Positions 16,790-27,173 of a DNA stretch of 58,673 bases are shown piece after piece. A program made the translations under genes and the position numbers. Below the pieces are notes generated by a model that had not been told where the DNA came from, made no database searches, and saw only the letters and a list, made by a program, of their open reading frames with translations. The number at the start of each line of letters is the position of its first letter. The first letter of the stretch is position 1. This DNA is from Pseudoflavonifractor sp. (GTDB taxonomy: Bacteria; Bacteroidota; Bacteroidia; Bacteroidales; Muribaculaceae): NCBI GenBank assembly GCA_023667145.1, contig JAMPAQ010000001.1:922139-980811 (forward strand). The letters run 5' to 3'.

Positions 16790-17704
16790 ATGGATTTTAT
16801 TGAGGTCAAGGATGTAGTCAAGGAATATTCGGGACACAGGGCGCTTGACCATGTGAGCCTCGGAGTGGAGCAGGGCAGCATATACGGGCTGCTGGGACCT
16901 AATGGGGCTGGAAAGACTTCCCTGATACGCATACTCAATCAGATTACCGCGCCCGACAGCGGGACGGTGACTTTTGGTGGCCGTCAGCTTGTGCCGTCGG
17001 ATGTCGCCCGCATAGGCTACCTGCCGGAGGAGCGCGGTCTGTACAAGAAGATGAAGGTCGGGGAGCATATAATATATCTCGGGCGACTGAAAGGGATGAG
17101 CCGGACAGATGCCCGCACGGAGATGGAACGCTGGCTCGGACGGTTTGACCTGACGGAATGGCGCGACAAGAAGATTGAGTCACTGTCAAAGGGCATGGCG
17201 CAGAAAGTGCAGTTCATATCGACGGTCGTGCATCGTCCCGAAATCTTGATCTTTGACGAGCCATTCTCCGGCTTTGACCCTGTAAACGCCGAGCAGTTGA
17301 AGCGGGAGATAATATCTCTCGGTCGCGAGGGGGCGACAATACTTTTCTCAACCCACAATATGTCGTCGGTCGAGGAGATATGTGAGTCAATCACCCTGAT
17401 AAATGACGGTAAGGTAGTGTTGCAAGACAGGGTTGACAATGTCAAGCAGCAGTATAAGAAAAACCTCTACCGCGTGTCGGTTGCCGGCGGTGATATGGCC
17501 GATGTGCCCGACCTGTTTGAGATAGAGGAGAGTACGCCGCGACGCGATGGAGGTTGGGACAGTATCATAAGGCTGAGTGACGGGGCCGGGACAAGGGATG
17601 TCATATCGTGGCTCAACCAACGGTATGAGCTGACATCCTTTGACGAGATATTACCCTCGATGCACGAGATATTTATAGAAACAGTAACGGGCAATAAAGA
17701 CTGA
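16790..17704 (+). CDS. ABC transporter ATP-binding protein (NatA-like)
   Basis: This is the ATPase subunit of an ABC-2 type exporter resembling the NatAB sodium exporter of Bacillus. Walker A is GPNGAGKTS (36-44), the signature is LSKGMAQKVQ, Walker B is ILIFDEPFSGFDP and the switch histidine is in STHNM. The 304-aa length includes a C-terminal regulatory extension (about 220-304) common in NatA and drug-resistance ATPases. The permease gene begins 6 bp after its stop, so the two are cotranscribed. The substrate (Na+, drug or peptide) cannot be read from the sequence. Confidence 0.92.
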   Translation: MDFIEVKDVVKEYSGHRALDHVSLGVEQGSIYGLLGPNGAGKTSLIRILNQITAPDSGTVTFGGRQLVPSDVARIGYLPEERGLYKKMKVGEHIIYLGRLKGMSRTDARTEMERWLGRFDLTEWRDKKIESLSKGMAQKVQFISTVVHRPEILIFDEPFSGFDPVNAEQLKREIISLGREGATILFSTHNMSSVEEICESITLINDGKVVLQDRVDNVKQQYKKNLYRVSVAGGDMADVPDLFEIEESTPRRDGGWDSIIRLSDGAGTRDVISWLNQRYELTSFDEILPSMHEIFIETVTGNKD

Positions 17705-17710
17705 TTGAAG

Positions 17711-19027
17711 ATGAACTATACAAGACTATCGCTTATTATCAAGAGGGAGTATCTCTCCATGGTGGCCAAAAAGTCGTTTCTGATAATGACACTGCTGATA
17801 CCTGTGCTCATGGTTGCCATAGGGCTTGTCCCGGTGATGCTGAGCCGTCTCAACAGCAGCGATGAGGCCAAGAAAGTGGCGGTGATTGACGAGTCGGGTG
17901 TCTTTGGCCGGGTGTTGACTGACAGCAGCGAGTTTGACATAGCGCTCCTTGACGGGACTGATGCTGCCGGCGCTCACGACTATTACAGCGGTGCGGGAGG
18001 TGAGATATATGCTATTGTAATCATACCCCGCGATGTGCTTGAGAGCAAGAGTATAGGTATATACTCGGAGGATGCCGTAAGCAAGTCGTTGGTATCGCAG
18101 ATAAAGAATGACCTTGAGCCGGCTTTGACTGAGGCCAGGATTGAGTCATATGGCGTTGACGGACTGGCTGACATGATACGCGATTGCAGCGTTGACCTCG
18201 ACGTGAGGAGCGTCAAGTGGAATGAGAGCGGGGAAGAGTCGCTATCATCGACCGATCTGTCAATCCTCATCGGGATTGTGTTGTCGTTTATAATATATAT
18301 GTTTGTGCTGATGTATGGCGCTATGATAATCAACAGTGTTGTCGAGGAAAAGAGCAACCGTATCGTCGAGGTGATTGTCAGCAGTTGCAAACCCTTTGAG
18401 CTGATGCTGGGAAAGATTATAGGTGTAGGGCTTGTGGGGCTGACGCAGATAGCGATATGGGTAGTGCTTATCGGTGGTGTCAGCCTTGTGGCCGGCATCT
18501 CATTGATAGGCCCGCGCCTCGACACTGCCGCGATGATGTCAGGAGCTGACATGTCAACCGCCACGCCTGATAAGATATCAGAGATATGGGAAATGCTCTC
18601 GGGTGTGAATTTCGCCGGTATCATTGGCCTGTTTGTCCTCTACTTTATCGGCGGCTATCTGTTGTATGCCTCATTGTTTGCCGGCTTTGGTTCGGCTGTG
18701 GACCAAGCAAGCGATGCCTCACAGTTTACCATGCCCATCATGATAATCATAGTGTTCGCTCTCTATGCCGGGATGGCCTGTGTCGACAATCCTGACGGGC
18801 GTATGGCCGAGTGGTGTTCGTTCATACCGTTTACCTCCCCGATAGTCATGATGGTGAGATTGCCATTTAACGTACCGCTGTGGCAGACTCTCGTGAGTCT
18901 CGCGATTCTCTATGCGACGGCAATCGGATGTGTGTATATGTCGGCGCGGATATACCGTAAGGGAATCTTGCTTTATGGCAAGAGGCGTGGAGTGTCAGAA
19001 GTGTTCAAATGGATTGTGGGGAAATGA
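17711..19027 (+). CDS. ABC-2 family transporter permease (NatB-like)
   Basis: This is the membrane subunit paired with the preceding ATPase. One helix near the N-terminus (SFLIMTLLIPVLMVAIGLVPVML) is followed by a large extracytoplasmic domain (about 45-180) and about six further helices between 185 and 420, the layout of NatB and of Pfam ABC2_membrane_3. An upstream TTG at 17705 is in frame, but the ATG at 17711 is preferred. No gene for an outer-membrane or adaptor partner lies nearby, which fits a simple two-gene exporter. Confidence 0.9.
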   Translation: MNYTRLSLIIKREYLSMVAKKSFLIMTLLIPVLMVAIGLVPVMLSRLNSSDEAKKVAVIDESGVFGRVLTDSSEFDIALLDGTDAAGAHDYYSGAGGEIYAIVIIPRDVLESKSIGIYSEDAVSKSLVSQIKNDLEPALTEARIESYGVDGLADMIRDCSVDLDVRSVKWNESGEESLSSTDLSILIGIVLSFIIYMFVLMYGAMIINSVVEEKSNRIVEVIVSSCKPFELMLGKIIGVGLVGLTQIAIWVVLIGGVSLVAGISLIGPRLDTAAMMSGADMSTATPDKISEIWEMLSGVNFAGIIGLFVLYFIGGYLLYASLFAGFGSAVDQASDASQFTMPIMIIIVFALYAGMACVDNPDGRMAEWCSFIPFTSPIVMMVRLPFNVPLWQTLVSLAILYATAIGCVYMSARIYRKGILLYGKRRGVSEVFKWIVGK

Positions 19028-19074
19028 TACCCACGATCCACCACTACTGCGGCTATTGGCAAGGGGGATGAATG

Positions 19075-20439
19075 TCAGGCAAAAAGCAGTTTGACGGCAT
19101 CCTCCACTTTGCCGACCTCCTCAACCTTGATCTTGAGTTTGGACGTATCGACCCCTTTAAGGTTGTTGCGCGGGATTATGATGGTGTCAAATCCTAATTT
19201 TTCTGCCTCGGAGATGCGTTGCTCGACTCTTGTCACGGGGCGTATCTCACCTGACAGCCCAACCTCACCCGACATGCAGATGTTACGGTGGACCGGGATG
19301 TCGATGTTTGATGACAGGATGGCACTTATGACACTCAGGTCGAGCGAAGGGTCGTTGACCTTCAATCCTCCGGCGATATTGAGGAACACATCCTTTTGGG
19401 CAAGTTTGAATCCGACGCGTTTCTCCAACACGGCGAGCAACATGTTCATGCGTTTGGAGTCAAAGCCCGTCACCGAACGCTGAGGTGTCCCATAGGCTGC
19501 GGTGCTGACCAGGGCCTGAGCCTCGATGAGAAAGGGTCTGATTCCTTCTATGGTGACTCCGATGGCGACTCCCGACAACTCGGTGTCACTCTGCGATATC
19601 AGTAGCTCGGACGGATTTGTTACCTCGCGCAATCCTTTCTGCACCATCTCATATATGCCAATCTCGGAGGTGCTTCCAAAGCGATTTTTAATAGAACGGA
19701 GTATACGGTACATGTAGTGGCGGTCGCCCTCAAATTGCAGTACGGCATCGACGATATGTTCCAGCACCTTGGGGCCGGCGATGCTGCCCTCCTTGTTGAT
19801 GTGTCCAATGAGGATGACCGGTACGCCGCTCTCCTTGGCATATTTCAGCAACTGTGCTGAACATTCACGCACTTGGCTCACACTGCCTGCCGACGACTCG
19901 ATGGCATCTGACGCTATGGTCTGTATGGAGTCGATGATGAGGATGTCGGGATCGACAGTCTCGACGTGATGGAGTATGCTCTCAAGCGATGTCTCACACA
20001 CTATAAGGCAGCTCTCCGACATGCGCCCGATGCGGTCGGCCCGCAATTTCAGTTGCTGTGCGCTCTCCTCGCCCGATACATATAATATGGTACGGCTGCG
20101 CAACGACAGGATGTTTTGGAGTACGAGGGTTGATTTGCCGATTCCCGGCTCACCACCGATCAGCACGAGCGAGCCGGGGACAAGTCCACCGCCAAGCACG
20201 CGGTTCAGCTCACGGCTCGGCATTGAGATGCGGGGTTCCTCGAGTGGCTCTATCTCCGATATGCGTTTTGGCGCAGACTTGAGTGTCTGACGCTTGAAGG
20301 TGCTTTTGGATGAGGTCGTGGTCACCTTTTCCTCGACCATGGTGTTCCACTCCCCGCATGACGGGCAACGTCCCTCCCACTTGGAGTATTCGGCTCCGCA
20401 ACTGCTGCAAAACCACATTGATTTTATCTTGTTTGCCAT
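19075..20439 (-). CDS. radA: DNA repair protein RadA
   Basis: RadA (Sms) is a RecA-like ATPase and helicase that promotes branch migration during recombination. The N-terminal zinc finger has C11, C14, C25 and C28. Walker A is GEPGIGKS (about 96-103), the RadA-specific KNRFG motif lies mid-protein (SIKNRFGSTSEIG), and a Lon-protease-like domain forms the C-terminus (DPSLDLSVISAILSS, SGEVGLSGEIRPV). The 454-aa length is normal. It follows the SpoU methyltransferase gene by 12 bp on the same strand and shares its promoter. Confidence 0.96.
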   Translation of the reverse strand: MANKIKSMWFCSSCGAEYSKWEGRCPSCGEWNTMVEEKVTTTSSKSTFKRQTLKSAPKRISEIEPLEEPRISMPSRELNRVLGGGLVPGSLVLIGGEPGIGKSTLVLQNILSLRSRTILYVSGEESAQQLKLRADRIGRMSESCLIVCETSLESILHHVETVDPDILIIDSIQTIASDAIESSAGSVSQVRECSAQLLKYAKESGVPVILIGHINKEGSIAGPKVLEHIVDAVLQFEGDRHYMYRILRSIKNRFGSTSEIGIYEMVQKGLREVTNPSELLISQSDTELSGVAIGVTIEGIRPFLIEAQALVSTAAYGTPQRSVTGFDSKRMNMLLAVLEKRVGFKLAQKDVFLNIAGGLKVNDPSLDLSVISAILSSNIDIPVHRNICMSGEVGLSGEIRPVTRVEQRISEAEKLGFDTIIIPRNNLKGVDTSKLKIKVEEVGKVEDAVKLLFA

Positions 20440-20451
20440 CTTGTCGTCTCG

Positions 20452-21228
20452 TTAACTTTGTGATTGCATCTGGCGGCGCCGGAACTCCGCCACGGTGATT
20501 GCCGTCGCCATACCCACATTCAGCGACTCTGATGTCTCAGCTCCGGCGGGATAGGGCGGTATGAGCAACCGTCGGCTGACCCTGGTTGCCACGTCATCAG
20601 ATATGCCATTGCCCTCGTTGCCCATCACGATGACTCCATGGTCCGAGAGGGGAGTGGTGTATATGTCCGTACCATATAGAAATGTGCCGTACACAGGTAT
20701 ATCCCCGGACAGGGAATCGATATATGAGCTTAGCGGCAGATAGTGTACCCTGACCCGTGATATGGCCCCCATGGTGGCTTGGATTACCTTAGGATTGAAC
20801 ACATCGACAGTATCGGGGCTACATACAATATCCCTGATGCCAAACCAGTCGGCGATGCGTATTATCGTACCAAGATTGCCGGGATCCTGTATCCTGTCGA
20901 GAGCCACCACCAGCGTCTCACGTGGATTGACATCGGCGATGTCGTAGACGGGCATCTCATAGGCAGCGATTACGTCAGCCGGGGTCGACAGGTGGGACAT
21001 GCGGCTGAGGTCGGCGGCTGTGGCCCTTATGGCACCGGACGCGGCTGCGATATCTGGGTTGCTCTCCATCCACTCCTGTGTGGCAAACAGATGCCGGCAC
21101 GTGAAATGCCCCCATGTGTCGATGACACATTTGGAACCCTCGGCCACAAAGCATCCCTCCTGGCGGCGGTGTTTCACGGAGGCGAGCGATGCCACCATGC
21201 GGCACATATTCTTGGTAATCTCACTCAT
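20452..21228 (-). CDS. SpoU/TrmH family RNA 2'-O-methyltransferase
   Basis: This is a SPOUT-class enzyme using S-adenosylmethionine to methylate the 2'-hydroxyl of a tRNA or rRNA nucleotide. All three SpoU motifs are present: DRIQDPGNLGTIIRIADWFG (motif 1), VIVMGNEGNGIS (motif 2) and SLNVGMATAITVAEFRRR (motif 3). The N-terminal part (about 1-95, SLASVKHRRQEGCFVAEGSK) is the substrate-binding domain of the RlmB-like subgroup. The exact target base is not predictable here. It is the first gene of the unit with radA and is divergent from nfo. Confidence 0.9.
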   Translation of the reverse strand: MSEITKNMCRMVASLASVKHRRQEGCFVAEGSKCVIDTWGHFTCRHLFATQEWMESNPDIAAASGAIRATAADLSRMSHLSTPADVIAAYEMPVYDIADVNPRETLVVALDRIQDPGNLGTIIRIADWFGIRDIVCSPDTVDVFNPKVIQATMGAISRVRVHYLPLSSYIDSLSGDIPVYGTFLYGTDIYTTPLSDHGVIVMGNEGNGISDDVATRVSRRLLIPPYPAGAETSESLNVGMATAITVAEFRRRQMQSQS

Positions 21229-21248
21229 GAATCAGGCGTTTGTTACAA

Positions 21249-21256
21249 CAAAGATA
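21249..21256 (-). promoter_or_regulatory. Promoter -7 element of the SpoU-radA unit
   Basis: TATCTTTG on the minus strand, 20 bp before the start codon; the position of the -33 shows only TTTT. It lies within the divergent nfo promoter region, so the two promoters are back to back. Confidence 0.5.
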
Positions 21257-21264
21257 ACGCAAAA

Positions 21265-21295
21265 TTTGATAAGAAAAAATTAATGGCTATCTTTG
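21265..21295 (+). promoter_or_regulatory. Promoter of nfo
   Basis: TTTG (21265-21268), 19 bp and TATCTTTG (21288-21295), both exact. The start codon is 34 nt downstream of the -7 element. Confidence 0.7.
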
Positions 21296-21329
21296 TAGAG
21301 ACTAAATTATCGCATTGTATTGATAGGAC

Positions 21330-22169
21330 ATGAAATATATAGGAGCACACGTGTCGGCAAGTCCCGGCGTAAGTCAAGCGCCGTTGAACGCCCATGAGAT
21401 AGGCGCCCGCGCGTTTGCATTGTTCACCCGCAACCCGTCACGATGGAAATCCAAGGCCATCACCGACAAGGAGGCACAGGCTTTCAAGGAAAACTGTGCG
21501 CGTTTCGGCTATACATCCGACCATATACTCCCTCATGACAGCTACCTGATAAACCTCGGGTCTCCCGATGCCGAGAAGTTGCAGATGTCGCGTGACGCGT
21601 TTCTTGACGAGGTGCGCCGCTGCGAGCAGCTTGGCCTGACGATGCTCAACTTCCATCCCGGCAGTCATCTTAACCTTATAGAGGCCGACAAATGTCTCGA
21701 CCGTATCGCCGAGTCCATCAACATCACCCTCGACAAGACCTCGGGGGTGAAGGCTGTTATTGAGAACACTGCCGGTCAGGGGTCGAATCTCGGATTTACC
21801 TTTGAGCAGATTGCCCGTATAATTGATGGGGTAGAGGACAAGAACCGCGTCGGGGTGTGCGTTGACACGTGCCATGCCTTTGCTGCCGGATATGACTTGT
21901 CAACCCCGGAGGGATATGAATCGACATGGCGGCAATTTGACGAGGTCATCGGGATGCACTATCTTAGCGGGATGCACCTCAATGACACCAAGAAAGGACT
22001 CGGATCAAAGGTCGACCGCCACGAGAGTCTTGGCCTCGGGGTGCTTGGAAGCCCATTCTTTACCATGATGATGAAAGACCCGAGGATGGACAACATCCCG
22101 CTGATACTTGAGACCCCCGTCGGGGCACGGTGGGCCGAGGAGATAGCGTGGCTCTACTCTCAAGCATAA
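21330..22169 (+). CDS. nfo: Deoxyribonuclease IV (AP endonuclease)
   Basis: Endonuclease IV cuts the backbone 5' to abasic sites and removes 3' blocking groups in base-excision repair. The TIM-barrel zinc ligands are visible in order: HVSASPGV, the NFHPGSH segment, [25 protein letters not shown] and [20 protein letters not shown]. The 279-aa length is typical. It has its own consensus promoter and diverges from the SpoU-radA unit, so two DNA-repair functions lie side by side. Confidence 0.96.
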   Translation: MKYIGAHVSASPGVSQAPLNAHEIGARAFALFTRNPSRWKSKAITDKEAQAFKENCARFGYTSDHILPHDSYLINLGSPDAEKLQMSRDAFLDEVRRCEQLGLTMLNFHPGSHLNLIEADKCLDRIAESINITLDKTSGVKAVIENTAGQGSNLGFTFEQIARIIDGVEDKNRVGVCVDTCHAFAAGYDLSTPEGYESTWRQFDEVIGMHYLSGMHLNDTKKGLGSKVDRHESLGLGVLGSPFFTMMMKDPRMDNIPLILETPVGARWAEEIAWLYSQA

Positions 22170-22221
22170 GATTTCCTTAACCGAATAATCATAAACTTAA
22201 AACAATAATCTCATTAGCAAC

Positions 22222-23580
22222 ATGAAAACAAAACCCGATTTGAGCTTCTGGAACCTATGGAATCTGAGTTTCGGATTCTTTGGCGTGCAGATTGCCTACG
22301 CTCTTCAGAGCGCCAATATCTCGCGAATATTCGCGACGATAGGCGCTGACCCCCATTCGTTGAGTTATTTCTGGATTCTGCCCCCACTTATGGGCATACT
22401 CGTGCAGCCCCTTGTCGGCGCGGCGTCTGACCGCACGTGGAACCGCTTTGGCCGCCGTCTGCCTTATCTCCTCATAGGTGCCGCTATAGCGGTTGTCGTG
22501 ATGTGTCTGCTCCCCAATGCCGGCAGCTTCGGATTCACAGTCGCCGGCGCGATGGTATTCGGCTTCATTGCCCTGATGTTCCTTGACACCTCAATCAACA
22601 TGGCCATGCAGCCGTTCAAGATGCTTGTCGGTGACCAGGTCAATGAAAAACAAAAGGGTCTGGCCTACTCGATACAGAGCTTCCTGTGCAACGCCGGTAG
22701 CCTCGTCGGTTACCTTGCTCCTATAGCATTGACCGCTATCGGTATAAGCAATATTGCTCCAAAGGGCGAGGTGCCTGATACTGTCAGCTTCTCATTCTAT
22801 CTTGGCGCGGCCATCCTCGTGCTTTGTGTCATCTACAGCTTTGTGTTCATCCACGAGATGCCCCCCAAGGAATATCGCGAGTTCCATGGCATAAAGGAGG
22901 TGAAGTCGGGCGAGAAGGTTAAGCGCCCGGGAATGCTCACCCTGCTCAAACATGCTCCCGCCACATTCTGGACTGTAGGTCTCGTCCAATTCTTCTGTTG
23001 GGCCGCATTCCTTTATATGTGGACATATACCAATGGCGCTATCGCTGATACCGTATGGGGTACGACCGATACCCACTCGGAGGCATACCAGCAGGCCGGC
23101 AACTGGGTAGGCGTGCTCTTTGCCGTACAGGCCGTCGGGTCGGTGCTTTGGGCTGTAGTCATCCCCCGATTCAGCAATCACAAGATGGCCTATATCGTCA
23201 GCCTCGTGTTGGGCGGTATCGGATTCATATCCACCTTGTTCATCACCAACCAGTACCTGCTCTTTGTGTCATTCTTCCTTGTCGGTTTTGCATGGGCTGC
23301 GATGCTTGCCCTGCCGTTTACCATCCTCACCAATTCTCTCAAGGGTGACAACATCGGTACATACCTCGGTTTGTTTAACGGAACAATCTGCTTGCCGCAG
23401 ATTTGCGCCGCCGCCCTCGGTGGATTGATATTGCCGTTGCTTGGCGGAAGTCAGGAAAACATGCTTGTGCTCGCCGGAGTACTGCTTATCGTAGGTGCCT
23501 TCTGCGTGTTCTTCATCAAGGAGACATATGCCGAGTCGACCGCTGCCGTGCGGGAGGACTTTGCTGATGCAGAGCTGTAA
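22222..23580 (+). CDS. MFS transporter, SLC45/GPH-like sugar:cation symporter
   Basis: This is a 12-helix major facilitator protein with the opening LSFGFFGVQIAYALQSANISRIFATIGA and the loop RTWNRFGRRLPYLLIGA, which are typical of the SLC45 disaccharide/proton symporters common in Bacteroidetes. The cation-box residues of the DRTWNRFGRR loop are intact. Uptake of maltose, sucrose or another glycoside with protons is the family expectation; the substrate is not evident. It lies 52 bp after nfo, has no promoter I can see, and ends at a strong terminator at 23610. Confidence 0.85.
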   Translation: MKTKPDLSFWNLWNLSFGFFGVQIAYALQSANISRIFATIGADPHSLSYFWILPPLMGILVQPLVGAASDRTWNRFGRRLPYLLIGAAIAVVVMCLLPNAGSFGFTVAGAMVFGFIALMFLDTSINMAMQPFKMLVGDQVNEKQKGLAYSIQSFLCNAGSLVGYLAPIALTAIGISNIAPKGEVPDTVSFSFYLGAAILVLCVIYSFVFIHEMPPKEYREFHGIKEVKSGEKVKRPGMLTLLKHAPATFWTVGLVQFFCWAAFLYMWTYTNGAIADTVWGTTDTHSEAYQQAGNWVGVLFAVQAVGSVLWAVVIPRFSNHKMAYIVSLVLGGIGFISTLFITNQYLLFVSFFLVGFAWAAMLALPFTILTNSLKGDNIGTYLGLFNGTICLPQICAAALGGLILPLLGGSQENMLVLAGVLLIVGAFCVFFIKETYAESTAAVREDFADAEL

Positions 23581-23609
23581 GAGTAGCACTGTCACATAAG
23601 AACTATTGG

Positions 23610-23657
23610 CCGCGACCGGTACCGACATTATCATCAGTCGGCCGGTCGCGGTCTTTT
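23610..23657 (+). terminator. Terminator after the MFS transporter gene
   Basis: CCGCGACCGG (23610-23619) pairs with CCGGTCGCGG (23642-23651), followed by TCTTTTTC. Confidence 0.85.
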
Positions 23658-23718
23658 TCATACGGCTCCGTGTTATGGCTTCATGGATATAGGGGGTGAT
23701 AAAAAAACGTTGGAAAAT

Positions 23719-23749
23719 ATTGGTTAATGCGCGTAAATGGTTAATTTTG
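23719..23749 (+). promoter_or_regulatory. Promoter of the thrS-infC-rpmI-rplT cluster
   Basis: ATTG (23719-23722), 19 bp and TAATTTTG (23742-23749). The leader before thrS would be about 55 nt. Confidence 0.6.
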
Positions 23750-23810
23750 CAGTTGATTTTGCGATTACGTTGCTTTTTAGCGGAAATCGCCCCAAAACAT
23801 TTCAAATCCA

Positions 23811-25748
23811 ATGATAAACATTACATTTCCCGACAACAGCGTCAAACAATACGCGCCCGGTGTCACCCCATTGCAGATTGCCGAGAGCATAAGCCCCAGG
23901 TTGGCACAGGACATTCTCGCCGCTACTGTCAACGGTGAGGAGTGGGACATATCGCGTCCCATCAATGAGGATGCCGCCATCAAACTCTTCAAGTGGGATG
24001 ACCCCGAAGGAAAACATGCTTTCTGGCACAGCTCGGCTCACTTGCTTGCAGAGGCATTGCAGGAGTTGTATCCCGGCGTGAAATTCGGTATCGGTCCGGC
24101 GATTGAGAACGGATTCTATTACGATATAGATCCGGGCGACAATAAACTTACAGCCGATGACTTTGGCAAGATAGAGAAAAAAATGCTTGAACTCGCGCAG
24201 CGCAAGGAGGAGATAAAGCGTGCCGACATATCAAAGGCCGATGCGCTCAAGCTCTTTGGTGACCGTGGCGAGCAATACAAGTGTGAGCTTATAAGCGAGC
24301 TTGAGGATGGTCATATCACTACCTATACGCAGGGTAGCTTTACCGACCTCTGCCGTGGCCCGCATCTTCCCAATACCGCGCTCATCAAGGCTGTCAAGAT
24401 TACGTCTCTCGCCGGTGCCTACTGGCGTGGTGACGAGAAGCGCAACCAGCTCGTGCGTGTCTATGGTATAACATTCCCCAAGAAAAAGATGCTCGATGAG
24501 TATCTCGTGCTGATGGAGGAGGCCAAGAAGCGTGACCACCGCAAGCTCGGCAAGGAGATGGAGTTGTTTGCATTCTCCTCAAACGTGGGTGCCGGACTCC
24601 CCTTGTGGCTTCCCAAAGGTGCCGCGCTGCGTGACCGTCTGGAGCAGTTCCTGCGCAAGATTCAGAAACAGTATGGCTATCAGCAGGTGATTACCCCGCA
24701 CATCGGCAACAAGATGCTCTATGTAACATCGGGTCACTATGCCAAATATGGCAAGGACTCGTTCCAGCCCATACATACCCCCGAGGAGGGCGAGGAATAT
24801 CTGCTCAAACCGATGAACTGCCCCCACCACTGTGAGATATTCAAGGCGTTCCCCCGCTCGTATCGTGAGCTGCCGTTGCGTCTTGCGGAGTTTGGCACAG
24901 TCTACCGTTACGAGCAGAGCGGTGAGCTTCACGGATTGACGCGAGTGCGCGGATTTACGCAGGACGATGCCCATATCTTCTGTGCCCCCGACCAGATAAA
25001 GGAGGAGTTCCTCAAGGTGATGGATATCATATTCTACATCTTCAAGGCACTGAAGTTTGACAATTTCGAGGCTCAGATATCACTCCGTGACCCCAACAAC
25101 AAAGAGAAATATATAGGTAGCGACGAGAACTGGCATCTCGCCGAGAGCGCCATCATCGAGGCTTGTGCCGAGAAGGGGCTGAAAGCCCGCACGGAACTTG
25201 GCGAGGCCGCGTTCTATGGTCCGAAGCTCGATTTCATGGTCAAGGACGCCATCGGTCGCCGCTGGCAGCTCGGAACGATTCAGGTGGACTACAACCTTCC
25301 CGAGCGATTCCAACTTGAGTATACCGGCGCTGACAATCAGAAACATCGCCCCGTGATGATACACCGTGCGCCGTTCGGGTCTATGGAGCGTTTTGTTGCC
25401 GTGCTGCTTGAGCATACCGCCGGTAAGTTCCCCCTGTGGCTATCGCCCGAGCAAGCGGTGATACTGCCTATCAGCGAGAAGTTCAATGACTATGCCTTTG
25501 AGGTGGCCCGGCAGTTGTCGGCCGCCGATGTCCGGGTGCATGTCGATGACCGCAACGAGAAGATTGGCAAGAAAATCCGCGACAACGAGCTTAAACGTAT
25601 CCCATATCTCCTTATCGTTGGTGAAAAAGAAGCCCAAAATGGTGAAATTTCGGTAAGAAAACAGGGTGAGGGTGATAAAGGTACGATGAAAATTGCTACC
25701 TTTGCACAAAATTTGGCTCAGGAAGTCGAAAGTATGATTAATCAATAA
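23811..25748 (+). CDS. thrS: Threonine--tRNA ligase
   Basis: This class II synthetase charges tRNA-Thr and edits mischarged Ser-tRNA. Domains in order are TGS (1-62), the editing domain with HSSAH (73-77), a class II catalytic core with zinc-ligand C337 in [10 protein letters not shown], motif 2 in [25 protein letters not shown] and the motif 3 region [13 protein letters not shown], and the anticodon-binding domain (about 540-645). The 645-aa length is usual. It begins the conserved thrS-infC-rpmI-rplT order; infC starts 9 bp after its stop. Confidence 0.97.
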   Translation: MINITFPDNSVKQYAPGVTPLQIAESISPRLAQDILAATVNGEEWDISRPINEDAAIKLFKWDDPEGKHAFWHSSAHLLAEALQELYPGVKFGIGPAIENGFYYDIDPGDNKLTADDFGKIEKKMLELAQRKEEIKRADISKADALKLFGDRGEQYKCELISELEDGHITTYTQGSFTDLCRGPHLPNTALIKAVKITSLAGAYWRGDEKRNQLVRVYGITFPKKKMLDEYLVLMEEAKKRDHRKLGKEMELFAFSSNVGAGLPLWLPKGAALRDRLEQFLRKIQKQYGYQQVITPHIGNKMLYVTSGHYAKYGKDSFQPIHTPEEGEEYLLKPMNCPHHCEIFKAFPRSYRELPLRLAEFGTVYRYEQSGELHGLTRVRGFTQDDAHIFCAPDQIKEEFLKVMDIIFYIFKALKFDNFEAQISLRDPNNKEKYIGSDENWHLAESAIIEACAEKGLKARTELGEAAFYGPKLDFMVKDAIGRRWQLGTIQVDYNLPERFQLEYTGADNQKHRPVMIHRAPFGSMERFVAVLLEHTAGKFPLWLSPEQAVILPISEKFNDYAFEVARQLSAADVRVHVDDRNEKIGKKIRDNELKRIPYLLIVGEKEAQNGEISVRKQGEGDKGTMKIATFAQNLAQEVESMINQ

Positions 25749-25757
25749 AACCACTGA

Positions 25758-26330
25758 ATGGAGAAAAAACCCAATCCGGGGCCTTTCCGAGGTAACGGTC
25801 CCCAACGCAGAGGCCCTAACAAGCCTGAACCCTACGCTATCAACGAACGCATACGCGCCCGTGAGGTGCGTCTTGTGGGCGATAACGTGGAAACGGGTGT
25901 TTACCCTATTCAAGAGGCCATGCGGATTGCCGACGGTCTTGGTCTCGACCTTATCGAGATTTCCCCCAATGCCGAGCCGCCCGTATGTAAGATTCTCGAC
26001 TATCAGAAGTTCCTCTATCAGCAGAAGAAGCGTCAGAAGGAGCAGAAAGCCAAGTCAGTCAAGGTGGTTGTCAAGGAGATACGTTTTGGCCCACAGACCG
26101 ATGACCACGACTATAACTTCAAGCTCAAGCACGCCATGGGATTCCTTCAGGAGGGTGCCAAGGTAAAGGCATACGTGTTTTTCAAAGGCCGCTCCATCCT
26201 GTTCAAGGAGCAGGGTGAGGTGCTGTTGTTGCGCTTTGCCAACGATCTTGAGGAGTATGGCAAGGTTGAGCAGATGCCGGTGCTTGAAGGCAAGCGCATG
26301 ACAATCATGCTGTCACCCAAAAAGAAATGA
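25758..26330 (+). CDS. infC: Translation initiation factor IF-3
   Basis: IF-3 binds the 30S subunit, prevents premature 50S joining and checks initiator tRNA pairing. The N-domain begins at [20 protein letters not shown] (about residue 26) after a Pro/Gly/Arg-rich extension of about 25 residues. The [15 protein letters not shown] segment and the C-domain [20 protein letters not shown] are standard. The start is a plain ATG, not the rare AUU that allows IF-3 autoregulation in E. coli. The tail is short. It lies in the thrS cluster, 9 bp after thrS. Confidence 0.96.
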   Translation: MEKKPNPGPFRGNGPQRRGPNKPEPYAINERIRAREVRLVGDNVETGVYPIQEAMRIADGLGLDLIEISPNAEPPVCKILDYQKFLYQQKKRQKEQKAKSVKVVVKEIRFGPQTDDHDYNFKLKHAMGFLQEGAKVKAYVFFKGRSILFKEQGEVLLLRFANDLEEYGKVEQMPVLEGKRMTIMLSPKKK

Positions 26331-26334
26331 GAAA

Positions 26335-26359
26335 TCCCGCGTCACGGGTTGACGCGGAA
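26335..26359 (+). terminator. Hairpin between infC and rpmI
   Basis: CCGCGTC (26337-26343) pairs with GACGCGG (26351-26357), followed by AATATTTTAT. It could be a weak terminator or attenuator setting ribosomal protein levels apart from thrS-infC. Confidence 0.45.
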
Positions 26360-26399
26360 TATTTTATAACTCGAATTAATAATCAATTAATTAACTAAA

Positions 26400-26597
26400 A
26401 TGCCAAAGGTTAAAACTAATTCCGGTGCCAAAAAGAGGTTCGCCCTTACCGGATCAGGAAAAATCAAAAGAAAACATGCGTTCAAGAGTCACATCTTAAC
26501 CAAGAAGACCAAGAAGCAGAAGAGAAACCTCACCCACTCAGGACTCATCGCCAAGGTGGACGAGAACAATGTAAAGGCTCTGCTCGGTCTCAAGTAA
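26400..26597 (+). CDS. rpmI: 50S ribosomal protein L35
   Basis: This is a 65-aa basic protein of the large subunit. [31 protein letters not shown] and the following [10 protein letters not shown] stretch are the L35 signature. It lies between infC and rplT in the conserved order, 69 bp after infC. Confidence 0.97.
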   Translation: MPKVKTNSGAKKRFALTGSGKIKRKHAFKSHILTKKTKKQKRNLTHSGLIAKVDENNVKALLGLK

Positions 26598-26715
26598 GCA
26601 TAGCTCTCAACCGACGGTTTCACATTTTTAATTCGTGATTTTATAATTATTTTATTAACCGAATGTATAGCAACAAAAGAGCTTTAGCCGCTAACATTCA
26701 AAATCATCTACAAAA

Positions 26716-27066
26716 ATGCCAAGATCAGTAAATCATGTTGCATCACGAGCACGCAGAAAGAAAATCTTAAAACTTACACGTGGTTACTACGGATGCCGTA
26801 AAAACGTGTGGACAGTTGCCAAGAACACTTGGGAAAAGGGTCTCACATACGCATACCGTGACCGCAAGAATAAGAAGCGTAACTTCCGTGCTCTCTGGAT
26901 TCAGCGTATCAATGCCGCCGCTCGTCTTGAGGACCTCTCTTACTCCAAGTTGATGGGTCTCATCCACAAGGCCGGCATCGAGATTAACCGCAAGGTGCTT
27001 GCCGATCTCGCCCTCAACAACCCTGCCGCTTTCAAGGCAATCGTTGACAAGGTGAAGAACGCCTAA
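26716..27066 (+). CDS. rplT: 50S ribosomal protein L20
   Basis: This is a 116-aa basic protein that binds 23S rRNA early in 50S assembly. [20 protein letters not shown] and the central [21 protein letters not shown] motif are diagnostic. In many bacteria L20 represses its own operon; the 118-bp rpmI-rplT spacer could host such a site, but I see no clear structure. It ends the cluster before the terminator at 27089. Confidence 0.97.
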   Translation: MPRSVNHVASRARRKKILKLTRGYYGCRKNVWTVAKNTWEKGLTYAYRDRKNKKRNFRALWIQRINAAARLEDLSYSKLMGLIHKAGIEINRKVLADLALNNPAAFKAIVDKVKNA

Positions 27067-27088
27067 TCCGTGCTCTGACCGACAATAC

Positions 27089-27122
27089 GGCGGGTCTCTC
27101 ATCCGGGAGGCCCGCTTTTTCT
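27089..27122 (+). terminator. Terminator after rplT
   Basis: GCGGG and TCTC pair with GAGG and CCCGC around a short loop, followed by TTTTTCTTT. Confidence 0.85.
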
Positions 27123-27173
27123 TTGTAGTCCCAGTCCGACTATCACGCGCGTTGATTTGATTATTACAGTCAA

